From the NCBI GenBank assembly GCA_965644295.1, contig CBFFRP010000377.1, positions 1 through 64,000 of the forward strand: DNA of 64,000 bases, in the 5' to 3' direction. Shown here one piece after another: positions 46,880-58,013 of this stretch (within the stretch, counting starts at the first letter, position 1; the number at the start of each line of letters is the position of its first letter). This DNA is from Paraphysomonas bandaiensis (taxonomy: Eukaryota; Chrysophyceae). The notes under the pieces were generated by a model, which made no database searches, was not told the DNA's origin, and was given only the letters and a program-made list of their open reading frames with translations. Position numbers and translations under genes: made by a program.

Positions 46880-47328
46880 ATGACCGCTAAGAGTGAGTGT
46901 TATCATGCTGCATGACTCGTAATACATTAACATACATACATATATATCAGCTGTTGGAGTGCCGATCAAACTGCTTCATGAGGCCGAAGGACATGTCGTT
47001 ACTGTAGAGCTCAAGAGTGGTGAAACTTACAGAGGAATGTTGGAGGAGTCGGAGGACACGATGAACTGTAGATTGACTGAAGGTGAGCCACACTATCACT
47101 GTGACGCGACTGTTTATAATATCATACACAGTGACAATGACAGCAAAGAATGGCCGAATCTCTCGGCTGGAACAGGTGTTTCTTAGGGGGGGTCACATTA
47201 AATTTATAGTCGTACCAGAGCTGCTAAAGAGTGCGCCCATATTTAAGAAAGTTCAGGCTATGAGAGCAAAGACTGTAGGGGATGGCGGGCCGTCGACGGC
47301 AGGGCGAGGAAAAGGAAAGAAGAAATAA
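46880..47328 (+). CDS. SNRPD3: Small nuclear ribonucleoprotein SmD3
   Basis: Core Sm protein of spliceosomal snRNPs. Three exons: 46880-46892, 46951-47082 and 47132-47328; 113 residues. The tiny first exon encodes MTAK. Sm1 is [37 protein letters not shown] follows across the intron; Sm2 is [24 protein letters not shown]. It ends in a basic Gly/Lys-rich tail (GRGKGKKK) as in SmD3. The [12 protein letters not shown] and LEQVFLRG motifs separate it from SmD1 and other Sm paralogues. Confidence 0.95.
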
Positions 47329-47653
47329 GTGTAGTATTAAATATTAACATGGATGAAAGTGTGTTTCAGTTATGTAGACAAAACGTTGCTGTATCAGAGT
47401 TTCATAGCTGCACGGTAATGAAGTATAAGTTCGCGAAATTTCTCACATCTTTATTGCTACTTATCTTACGAAAGTTAATTGCATATTAAAAAATAAGTTT
47501 TCACGGAGCACGTTGATTCAATCAAACTGGTAAGAAAAATTCGTAAAACAAGGGTGATATATAAACTTTTGTGATTACGTACTACGGTTCGTACAAATAC
47601 AATGGTGCAGGGCTGGTGTAACGCGGAACTCAATGAGGAGACCAATATGACAT
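47329..47653. other. 3' flank of SmD3
   Basis: AT-rich sequence up to the retroposon insertion. Nothing coding-like. Confidence 0.4.
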
Positions 47654-48152
47654 ATATTGAAAGTCTTATTATTAGCAATAGACGTTAAGAATCAGCACCT
47701 GTATAGTTGCTAGAAGAAAACTAGTCAAGCTAGATAGACGTCTACCTGTAACTAACTAGTACAAACTCTATTATCCTACTATTTAACTCTACGGAGGCTG
47801 CTTGTGCGTCGCCACAAGCACCAAGGTGCGACCACCTCCGCTCTATCGCTCAAAGCAAACGCCGTGAGTAAGGAGAATGTTGGTATACCTAACATCTGCT
47901 GACTTCAGGATTCTTGGGTCTTTAAGGTGAACATCTCGGACGCTTGACGTCAGCAGGCAGCCCAAAACCGTGGTTACCCTTTAGGTGGGCCCATTTCCGG
48001 ATGCCTATTTATTCGTCAAGGCCCAAGACGTCTACACAAATGACACTTATTGATGGCCCTTTTACCACATAAGCACTCGGCTATGTTTGCGGCTCACGTT
48101 AGTTTCCCCCAGAACACCACGAAAAGGTGCGAATCCAACTTTGTCGAGGGAT
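47654..48152 (-). mobile_element. Longest copy of dispersed retroposon family (about 499 bp), 11-bp target duplication
   Basis: Flanked by direct repeats caatatgacat at 47,643-47,653 and 48,153-48,163. On the - strand the 3' end is TAATAAGACTTTCAAT, shared by the copies at 24.6, 40.1 and 48.6 kb. Inner landmarks are the palindrome CTTGTGCGTCGCCACAAG and the block CGCTCTATCGCTCAAAG. No open frame spans it. Family members end at different 5' points and have 8-19 bp target duplications, as expected of target-primed reverse transcription. It is either a SINE or 3' pieces of a LINE. Confidence 0.75.
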
Positions 48153-48653
48153 CAATATGACATTACACCTTCTCATGGTGCATTAAGAAGAGTATTTACG
48201 GTATTCAGCAAACATGTCACAATTATTGAGCCTTGTTGAGCAAACACAGAGTAGTGAATATTCAATATTATTGGAATATTAGTAGCTACATCGTGCTCTT
48301 ATCTGATTCAATTAGAATTAACCTATGCCAAAAACAAATTGCAGCAACTTTTCAGCACTATCCAATATATCGTAGAGATCTTCCTGTACTATTATCCTAT
48401 ATGGGTTTTATACTATTATCAGCAAGTTACACAATTCTACATACATTTCGATACTTAACAGACACAATATTGTATACACAATTATGTATTTTTGCAAAAC
48501 CAGCATAATTTTACTTTACTTTATAGATACCACTGATAAACTTCCTTATCTTAAATCGTAGAGGGAATTATTATAAAAGTGAGGTGAGAATGGAGGATGA
48601 AAAGAAACACGTGTTCATCGCATCGTGTACCATGCTTTCGTTTCACAGTTATA

Positions 48654-48881
48654 TAGAAGTGATTGTCTTATTATTAGCAACAGGTGTGTAAGAGCCAGAA
48701 CTAATTTAGCAATGCAATTTAACTAACTAGTGCTTAACTCTGATATCCTACTATTTAGCGCTACGAAAGCTTCTCGTGCATCACCGCAAGCCCCAAGATG
48801 CAACCACGTTCGCTCTATCACTCAAAGAAAACGCAGTGAGCAAGCAGTATGTTGATATACCTATATACCTGACATCTGCTG
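48654..48881 (-). mobile_element. Diverged retroposon copy, 11-bp target duplication
   Basis: 228-bp family member with the shared end GATTGTCTTATTATTAGCAA and the inner block ATCCTACTATTTAGCGCTAC. It stops at CATCTGCTG, inside the longest copy. Direct repeats tcacagttata lie at 48,643-48,653 and 48,882-48,892. Confidence 0.75.
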
Positions 48882-48892
48882 TCACAGTTATA

Positions 48893-49649
48893 AGTTATAT
48901 AGCTATAAAGTACTACGTATTAATGTTTTTCACATTGTCTTTAGCAAATAATACAGTTCTATATTTGGAGAACATACTTATTACAACAGGGCAATTACAC
49001 CCCAATTAAGTCTCGTTTTAAATCATCTATCTCTCCAGTTAATTATCTAGAGTTCTCTGTTACAGAGATACTAACAACTAGTTCCGCTCATATTATTATT
49101 ACTTAAAAGTGATAAATTACATCGCATTACTTTGTAGCTTAAGAACAAAAAAACAACTAAGATTTATGACTAGTCTTATAGCGTTTTATGAAAGATATAC
49201 GTCGTTTTATTTAGAAGGTAAAGAGTGATTATAATAAACATCACATCATGGGCAATAGAGCGTAATAGTATAATAGCAAGACATGGTTGAATAGAGCATT
49301 AGAACCATTCATACATTAGCGTATCTTGTACATTGTACAGTCGCGTATCTTATATATAGGCAATTGGCATTTCATTGTATTATCTTGTTGCATTCATGCG
49401 TTAAGAGATATACGTGAATCAATGAATCTTAATATTATCCAATATATATGCACTTGAAATAAACGTAATTCTGTACAATAAGTGGAGTGGTCTAGGTATA
49501 TCAGACGTTTTCTAGACCTGAAAAAATATCCAAGCTTTGTTTTGATGTTCCTACGCCATCATTTCGTGTTTTACTATCTCCCAATAACTTTTGTAGAGAC
49601 CTGTATACATGAGATAACAAAAGATAAATAAATAATAGACTACGAGGGC
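48893..49649. other. AT-rich spacer
   Basis: No gene or repeat recognised up to the stop of the membrane-protein gene. Confidence 0.4.
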
Positions 49650-52600
49650 TTACTTGAACTGATTAGAAAAGTCAAGAGAAAGCTGGTCAAATATTTCGAT
49701 TATCGCTCCATCTGGAAGCATCAGGAAGTGGCGATGCAGCGTCCTAAGTAGAAAGTGATGAATTTATACCGTTCTGTATGGTTATATTCATGTCTTCACC
49801 TCTTTCCATCCATTTCGTGCTCATATATGGCATAGTGCTTAGTTATGGCAGTGAAATTCAAATCGTACGGGTCTTTCTCCTCATACTCTGACATTGTCAC
49901 CTTGCGTACGCTTCCCTTGGCACCTCGCCATGTCTCCGCTCGTGAAAGTATACTGCGCAGTTCCTCATACGACATCTACGGGCAGCATGAGAGGACACAT
50001 AATTTCGACGAAATATATACTTACCTCGAAATCGTGAGGAATAAAAAATTCTTCTGCTGGAGCACTTACACGGCGCCAGATGTCCAGAATTCTAAAGATA
50101 CGCAATGCATTTTAGTTTCTTGCAGCGGATAAAATGAAGAAACTTTAACCTCGCATCCTTGTGAATATGAATCATATACTCATAGAGAATTAAAAGGGCA
50201 GTGACTGAGGTAGCTGTGTACACCATAAGTGTTATTATAAGACCAGTTATCCCGCTGTTCTCGTCATTCTCCATGCGGTTCCAGAGCTTCATAAAATCAC
50301 CAACAAAACAGTCACACGCCCGACTCGTGTAGTCTTCTTTGCAGTCGTTGTCCACTTCTGAGCAGCTATAGTTGTGGCCAATAACGTCCACAAGGAATAT
50401 CATCAGAGGATCGAAAAATGTAGCTATTCCGTATGCTGCGACGAATTGCGATGCACTAAAAGATACACAAAAACATTACGAAAGGGATAACAGTGCATGC
50501 ATATAATATCAAACTACCTGTCCGGCATATACCCCGCATACTAAAACAGCAAATGCGTTAGAAGTAATACTATACTCATATTTACATCTTACTCTGTAAA
50601 AGAAAGCTGCTAGCCCAACCAGACAGGAGAGAACGAATACGTTACCCAGTGGTCCCATTACAACTAGTCCGAATTCAACAGAGACTGGCACTGAACTGGC
50701 CATATACTTGAACACCATCTCGTATACCCTCACGCTAAAGCTGTAAACTGGGGTTTCAAAGGCCTGATGATACAAAATAACAGATGATAACATACACTGT
50801 GGTGGGTACACCTTACACCAACCTGCAAGAAAAAATATTGCCCAATGTAGTGCACATACATCCTCATCCAAAACGCGAGAATAAAGGCAAATATGGTGAC
50901 ATGTGACTCAAACGATCCCCATTGACTGGGCGAAAGCTCTCCAAGGGCCTCATAATACAAATAGCGTAACTTACTGTATACAGTTACGACAAAGTTACTA
51001 TCTTAAAACAGGGAATTGACTTAGTCTACCTCTTAATAAGAGCACTGGGAAGAAGGCGTCGCTGCTGACCCGGATCAGGTGCAAGAGATACCGAGTATTC
51101 ATCGTAGTCCTTTTGGTCGACTAGTGGAGTTGTCCAGCTACATAATAATCTCACGCAAAGCTTAAAAAAGGGGGAGAGGATACCTATCACCGCAGAATGT
51201 GTTCGATCTCTTTAGACCACGTTTACGAGACTTTGAAATAGCCTGAGAATCAAGCCTGGGCCCGTCTGCTTGCCAACGACGAACCGTGTTTCCTCCCTCT
51301 ATTCCTGCCGCAGCCCAAGCTCTATCGACTTCTGAGTCAAGCGTGTCCAGGCCCACAAGGTTTCCTTTCTGGTGGTCATGCAGGAAAAAACCATCACCAT
51401 CATCATAACCCCTCTCGAATATCTCTTGTTCCTCCTGATAGTAATTATATTAGCATTAGGAGAGCAACCTGTACGATAACCCACATCTGAAGCCTTCTCA
51501 TCACCGTCGTTAGAATTATCGTCTGAACTCGAAGATTCTTCTTGCAAGGCAGGTTGCCCAGGGTAGGACTGACTGCTGGTACCAGATACAATACGTCCAA
51601 GAGGCTCCCTGGGTCTGTCGTCCGCATCGTCTGCAAGCTGCTTAGCGGTCCACCATCCTGATGCCCCGCCACCACCTTTCGCATTCAGCATATTTCTTCG
51701 CATCGACTCTCTCGGTGGAGCGTCGGCCACTGCTGTAATTGCTGTAAAAACCTATAGAATGTAAATATATCACTCACCATTGACTGTTCTTTCCCCTGCC
51801 TTTTTGTGGCGTCTGCGTCGGTGGAGCTTTCTGTTGAAAAGAGAGGTATCCACATCTACAGCATTCACACTCACGCTCTGCCGGCGGAAATCCTCTTCCT
51901 CTTCTTCACCGTCACTAGCCTTCTTATCACCGTGCTGAGACCCAAGATTGAGCAGTTTGCTCATAAAGTCTAGCTCGATATCATACTCGCTCTGCAAATC
52001 ACAATCACTAAATACAGGATAGTAGGGAGCTGTACACCTACCTTTTCTGCTCCAGTGTCGCCAGTATCCATTGACCTCGGGAGATGGCGCACCTGAAGGA
52101 ATATTTAGTCTGTATTTACCAGCAGAATAAAGTATTTTACGTCAATATATATGTTGCACATCCAAGTATTAAGATCATCGGCCATCATCCGCTCCATTAG
52201 CTTGAAATGTTCTACTGAAGGGTTTGGTTCTCCGCGCATCAACGGCAGTCGAAACTTTCCTGTAACTACTTTGAAATGGGCGTCTATCATTGGTAGGGCA
52301 GTCCACGCAACCACTCTGTCCATGGGGTTCGTGCGGCTTGCTAGTTGAAATAATTCGATGACAAACACGTAGCTTGGCTTTAGTTGTGACTTTGGAGGGC
52401 AAAGAGCAAAAACGCTATCTTCAACTTTCATAACCCGGTCAAAGTATCTGCCGTAGTGCTTCACTGGACGGGTAGTAGCCGGACGGTCGGGACCGATTCC
52501 GTAAGCACCCAGCTTTGACCACATAAGCGGTCTGCCTCCAAGTCGGTCGTACTGGGTGAGCATAACCACATATGCCCCCTTCGGGAGCTTGTTCTTACAT

Positions 52601-53566
52601 GCGCGCAAGTTTCGGATTCGCATCTATAACATCAAGAAATCAACATATTAAGATTCACTTACACACACGTACCTCCACTGGTAAGGGTGACATGTCCCAC
52701 TCGACCTTGTATCTCCTGTTGAGCTTCTGGCCTGGGGAAACTTCTCCATACATCTCCCTCAACCTGGCCCCTTGGCACTCAAGGTACCTGCTCATCTCCT
52801 CTTTCGCGCGCCTGAATTGCAGAGCGAGTGTGCGTTCCCTCTCCAGTGAAGTCAATCTTGCCTGTTGCTTCGCCTGCTTCAATTCATTTTTTGCTATTTC
52901 TTGCTGTTCTTCCACTCTTCGTCTTGCCATATGTTCCCTCCACAGCAAGTCACGTTCCCGCTGCTTAGCGGCAGACAGCAGTTCCTGTCTCTTGGCAGCG
53001 GCCGCCCCCTCAACTTCTAATTGTCGTGCGCGTAGTAATTCTTCCGGTACGCGACACACCTCCAAACTCATTTCTTCTGCAGCGGTCTGGAAGGTGTTGC
53101 TATAGTCGGGAATAGCAGCAAGCAGATTGTTCTCAAGGGGCAGGTCAGACGGATCAACTCCAGCATCAGCTGTAGAAGGGGGATTGTCAACGGTCATGGT
53201 CGGGACGGGTGATGTCGGAATAGGTGGACGGGGTATATCATTGTCCTCCCATATCTGTAAATCTAGCGCATCAAGATCCTCCACATCATCTTCAATTCCT
53301 TCCGCCAGTAAGCTCTCTACAGCACCAGCAGCAGGCTGGTCCTTGTTTTCATCCAACTCACTTAACTCCTGCATATCCTCATCCTCGTCATCTGCGCCGG
53401 ATAACGACAGCATCCTGTTGAGGCTAGAGAACCTCTGATTGAGCCCTGAGACGATAGTCGTGAGCTTGGCTGTTCTCGGGCTCCTCTCCTCCTCATCAGA
53501 CAACACACTCACAGGGGCATCATTAGAGGGGACAGCACTATCGAGAGGAAGAGACAGCTCTGACAT
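49650..53566 (-). CDS. Conserved-looking multi-pass membrane protein with coiled coil and C2-like region, unknown
   Basis: Thirteen exons: 53566-52673, 52623-52141, 52092-52042, 51991-51778, 51741-51485, 51434-51184, 51137-51030, 50973-50823, 50763-50518, about 50453-50150, 50091-50025, 49975-49800 and 49743-49650; about 1,100 residues. All phases agree except the exon 9/10 junction, which is unclear. The N-terminus is acidic, then comes a long charged coiled coil (RARQLEVEGAAAAKRQELL), a possible C2-like beta region (KLPKGAYVVMLTQYDRLGG), a charged linker, and about five membrane segments (TIFAFILAFWMRMYV, FGLVVMGPLGNVFVLSCLVG, GIATFFDPLMIFLVDVIG, GLIITLMVYTATSVTALLIL). A Cys-rich loop (CDCFVGDF) lies between two of them. 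The cytoplasmic end has APAEEFFIPHDFE and LHRHFLMLPDGAIIEIF. I do not recognise the family. Its neighbour is IFT88, so a ciliary role is a guess. Confidence 0.75.
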
Positions 53567-54756
53567 ACTCTCTATATACGCACCAGACTAATTCATACTA
53601 GTTGATAACGACACATCTGCACAGGACATCAGCTCAGCTCAGCTCTACTCCCTCATATCTACTATACTCTACATACACTCCAGCACACAGCACTGTACCA
53701 GTGTACTACAGAGGCTACCTACGTGCATATACTATGGACTACACACTAGACATGTATGTGCAGCGTATACTATACAAACCGCCGCTTACATACCCTGCAG
53801 AATACTCTCGTATACTACACACAAAACGGAACAAAATTGTGTGAAGACTACAGTCGTACTACAGACTGAGAATACAGGGATCCACCTGATATCGTATCAT
53901 TATGTATCGTGTTAATATCATTGGCTTACTTCTCTGTTAGGGTCATTCTGCTAGCTGCTTGTATGCTCGTGATGCGCACATCATATGCACCCACTGCACC
54001 GGCCAGACGCTTGCTGCAGTGAATAGGATTAGAGACTGGAGTGATTCTTGAACCTGCACGCCCGACATGGCCTCACTGTAGGGAGCTTTAGCTAAACCAT
54101 GAGCGCCTCTATAATATACATGAACTAGTACCATATCCTATATATGAGTCATAGCAGATTAGTAATCTATGTTTGAGATTTGAGATGATAGCGTCTAGGT
54201 TACTCAACTGGTCAGAGTATGGTAACTCAGATACTCATGTCACACATACATCTCCAGAGTACGCCGCTCTGATGACTCACATTGCTCTTTGTTGTGCTCT
54301 TTGAGGTCATAGAAATTATGTCAACACTATAGAGTATAGAGCAAAGTTAAGGTAGTAGTCAGTCACTTTTCTAATATTGTAAAGTGTGTGCTTATCGAAA
54401 ATTTCAATGGATTTAGCAATAGAACTACTTCTTTAGTGTTCAATTGTACGAGTGTCCCAAACCTACTAAGTAATATAGTCTTCTATACATACGTAGTCGT
54501 ACTTAAAGACTATTAACTCTCTAAAATATAAAATGCATACGACCTGACACAACGAAAACATAAGTATTTGGTACTTCGTAAGAGAATTTGAACTGAGTAT
54601 GAAAAATAGTGTTAAAATTACATCACAACGATTACTCGAATCTTTACAGCAATGAGTACTTTCTAACCAGGCAATATATTACTAACTGTTCAGTCAAAAT
54701 CCCCTTTTGGTTGAGATAATGGATCATAATACACAATAGTAGAGAATACAGTGCAG
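53567..54756. other. 5' region of the membrane-protein gene and 3' flank of IFT88
   Basis: 53,600-53,870 is TACAC/CTACAG-rich like other 5' regions here; the rest is AT-rich. No gene. Confidence 0.4.
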
Positions 54757-57332
54757 TTAATCTAGTAGACTGGCCACATCAGTATCACCAAAGTCGTCTT
54801 CGTCGTCCACTTGCCGACTCGGGCGAGCGCTGCGGTCCGGGGCTGCTCCTGATCGATGAGCTTGTTGCTGTCCACCAGCACGAGGAGCCGCTAGTGACCT
54901 GACAAGGCATATAAGGCAAACTATAGAAATTCGCGTACACGCTTACCGTCCCGAAGGAGCGGGGACGCTGTCGTCAACGCCTGATCGGCTCTCCTGTGGC
55001 CTACTTGGACGCTCTGAACGCACCGATTGTCCCCCTCCTTCACCACCACCCTGCTGTCTGTTACCGCTACCTCCCTGAACGGTCTGTTGTCCTGTAGGCA
55101 TTGGCTGCGACCGGCGCAGTTTTTCTAGCTTCGCGGAGTATTCCTCGTGGGGTCTCCCAAGATCCTTACATAGCGCCTCCAAGTACTGCAGAGACTCCAC
55201 ATTGTTGGGATGGTCTTCATGAATCTGTTGGTACAATTCCAATGCTTTAAAATAGTCCCCAAGGCGCCTATAGCAGCTGGTAACCATGAGTCTCCATTTT
55301 ACCTCGCTCGGCTGTACATTAGAAGCCTGCTCGAAAAACTCTATAGCCTGTTCATACATCTCACGCTTCACGTACCAGACCCCTAACCAACTGATAACAT
55401 TCAAGTTTACGGGATGGTATCTGTGAGCTTCAGTGTGCCAGTGACAGGCGGTATTATCGTCCTCAAGTTTCTCATACACCTGTCCCAAGCGCACACAGAC
55501 ATTGGGGTCCCCAGGAACCTTGTTGAGCAACATCTCGTAAGTCTTTGCAGCCTGTTCAAGGGCTCCTGGTTGAGAACTGCGTTCATATATGGCGCCCAAT
55601 TGAAATAAGGCCTCAGGAGAATTGGGAAGAATGGTGTAGAGTTTGTCGAAAGCCTGATGTGCCTCCTGTATAGCATTGAGCTTAAGATTGGCATGTCCGA
55701 GATTGAATATCGCCTCCACACAGTCTGCTTCCACTCCTATGGCTTCCAGGTAAAGTTCCTTAGCTTTAGCATATTCACCAGCCATATAGAAACAGTTGCC
55801 TTTATTTACCAATGCCTTCGCGTTATATCGGTCTGACCTGATTGCCCAGTCCGCATTGGTCTCCGCCTGAGCATAATCCCCTTCAAGGAAGTATATGAAC
55901 GAGAGATTGGTGCCTGCCATGGCCCTTAAGCTTGCGTCCTTCTTCTCAAAACCCTTTAGTACTTGAATAGCCTCTTCGAACTTCCGTCGCCGCATGTATG
56001 TCATGGCCAGGTCTACTTCGAGTTTGCTAGATACCACCTCGAAGTCTGGTCGTAGCTGCTCTGCCACCCACTTGAAGCCCGACACCCATTCCTCTCTGTC
56101 CTCCACTATGAACGGAGCAACAAGTCTAGCTGCGGTTAAAATGCTCTCGCTCGCATATTCGTGCCTACGGGTGAGCTCCTCTTTGAGTGCGTCGTGACGC
56201 TCAGGGTTCAGCAGGGAGCTGTCAAAATCCGCGGTGGCTGCCCCCACAGCAGCAGATAGCTGGTCCTGCATACGCTCTTCGTCCTCTTCCGTCATACCAG
56301 GAATGGGAATTGTAAGCATCTTTATGAAATGTCTTTTAAGCTTGTCCTTGTCTCCCCGCGCGTACAGACATAGCAGTAGGTTAAAAGCTGTCTGGATGTC
56401 AGGCGACCCGCTCATCACCGACTCATAGCTGTCTATAGCATCCTGGAACTGGCCGAGCTTAACAAACGAGTTACCGATATTCCTAAATACCCTGAATCTT
56501 AGTTCTCTACCAGTCGCGGGAATCTGATCCAGTGCCATGCGATACATTTTAATAGCCTGCTGGTACATTTGTTGCTCGTGGTATATGTTCCCCATATTGA
56601 TGCGCAGTCTACCGGATTGCGGGTACTGCTTGTTTTTAACAATCAGTTTGTAGGTATTAAGCGCCTCTTCGTACATTTTGTTGTGATAATGAGCATTGGC
56701 AAGGTTAAAGAAGACAGCGTACGTGAGATCAATATTGATCTGCTCTACAAGTCCGTTGTTCTCCTTGAATTTACAAAGAGCACGCTCAGCCTTGCCCGCC
56801 TCTTTCGCCTTCTCCAGCGCTTTCAGCATATCCTTCGCAACAACAGCCTCAGCGCTCTCCTCAAGAAAACGGTGTACTTTCTTTTCCATCTCCTTGGCCT
56901 GATCCTCAGGGCTGTTGTCACTCTTCTTTGCGAGGGGAGCAGCTGGACCGCGACCCATGTTGAGAGGGTCAAAATTTTTCTGTCCCTCCTTCGATCCAGA
57001 ATACCCCGCACCAGATACAGAAGTCATCGGCCTCGCCTCACCCCCACCTCCGCCCTGGGCAGTCCCAAGCCCCATGCGACTAGCGCCACCACGAGACATC
57101 GGGACTGCCCTATTCGCCTGGGATGCTGCCCCCATGGCAGACATGGGCGGCCTCTGTGCTGTGGGCATGCGGTATGCTGTCAGCGGAGCTCTACCAAAAC
57201 CATCATTTCCATCAATACTGCAGGCAATCAGATAAACATTAGAAAATAATTAGCAGCTATGCAGAGTATTTACTTTGTATTGAAGTCGTAGAGATGGTCA
57301 TCATCATCTTTGACCAAAGGGGACGAAAACAT
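54757..57332 (-). CDS. IFT88: Intraflagellar transport protein IFT88
   Basis: TPR scaffold of the IFT-B complex that carries cargo along the ciliary axoneme. Three exons: 57332-57274, 57217-54947 and 54898-54757; 823 residues, very close to the length of animal IFT88. The N-terminus has an acidic DDHLYDFN patch and an Arg/Pro/Met-rich low-complexity segment ending FDPLNMGRGPAAP. At least ten TPR units follow (ANAHYHNKMYEEALNTYKL, IGNSFVKLGQFQDAIDSYES, NLSFIYFLEGDYAQAETNAD, GNCFYMAGEYAKAKELYLEA, WLGVWYVKREMYEQAIEFFE). The C-terminus is Gly/Arg/Gln-rich and ends in DDEDDFGDTDVASLLD, like the acidic IFT88 tail. Divergent from the helicase gene. Confidence 0.95.
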
Positions 57333-58013
57333 TTATGTAAACAACAATATAGAGAAAACAATTAGTGAAGTAACTGTCAGTGATTGACGCTGGCTCCGAT
57401 ACGGTATCTAACTGTGAAGTTAGTGTGCTGATGAGTTCGATGTGGTTACATACACTCCACTCGGCCTGTATGTGGCACACCCTGCGGCGGTTTAACAGCT
57501 CGCTCTGCGCTGCCGTATTTTGAAAAAACAACAGAAAAAACACGAATTTATACATACAGACGACGACGTTTTTTTGTGATATTTCACTGCGAATACGGTA
57601 CGAACGATACGGCAGGAATACGTATTCGGTATTCCGGTATTCCTGGAGTGGAGTTCCAAAACTGCCGGTATTATGTACCGTTATATATATACCGTATACA
57701 GCAAATACAGCAGTACAGCATCACAAAACAAAAGAAAAAAGAATGTGACTGTTGTATTCGTACTGCTGTATGAGTGGAGGAGTACAGGTAGAAAGGTATG
57801 CGTTCCAACACATACATCATCTGTATACGGTGTATGCGGTAATGTCCAGTTGAGTGGTAGAAGGTATGAACGTACGTACGGACAATGAATACACGTGCAT
57901 ATGATCATGTGGAGGCAGCCAGTCCATTTCATACCATTCATCCGCTCTGTTCTTCTACATCTGTAGATCTGAGCTGCACATCTCTCCTTTACCTTTATTG
58001 TTAACCCCCTAGT
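57333..58013. other. Divergent 5' region between IFT88 and DEAD-box helicase
   Basis: About 680 bp; 57,570-57,880 is rich in TACGGTA, GTATTC and CAGCAGTACAG words. No gene; probable shared promoter. Confidence 0.4.

Noticed and set aside
48233-49009. Small + strand open frames in the repeat-rich spacer
   Set aside because: AT-biased, overlap the retroposon copy, no coding features.
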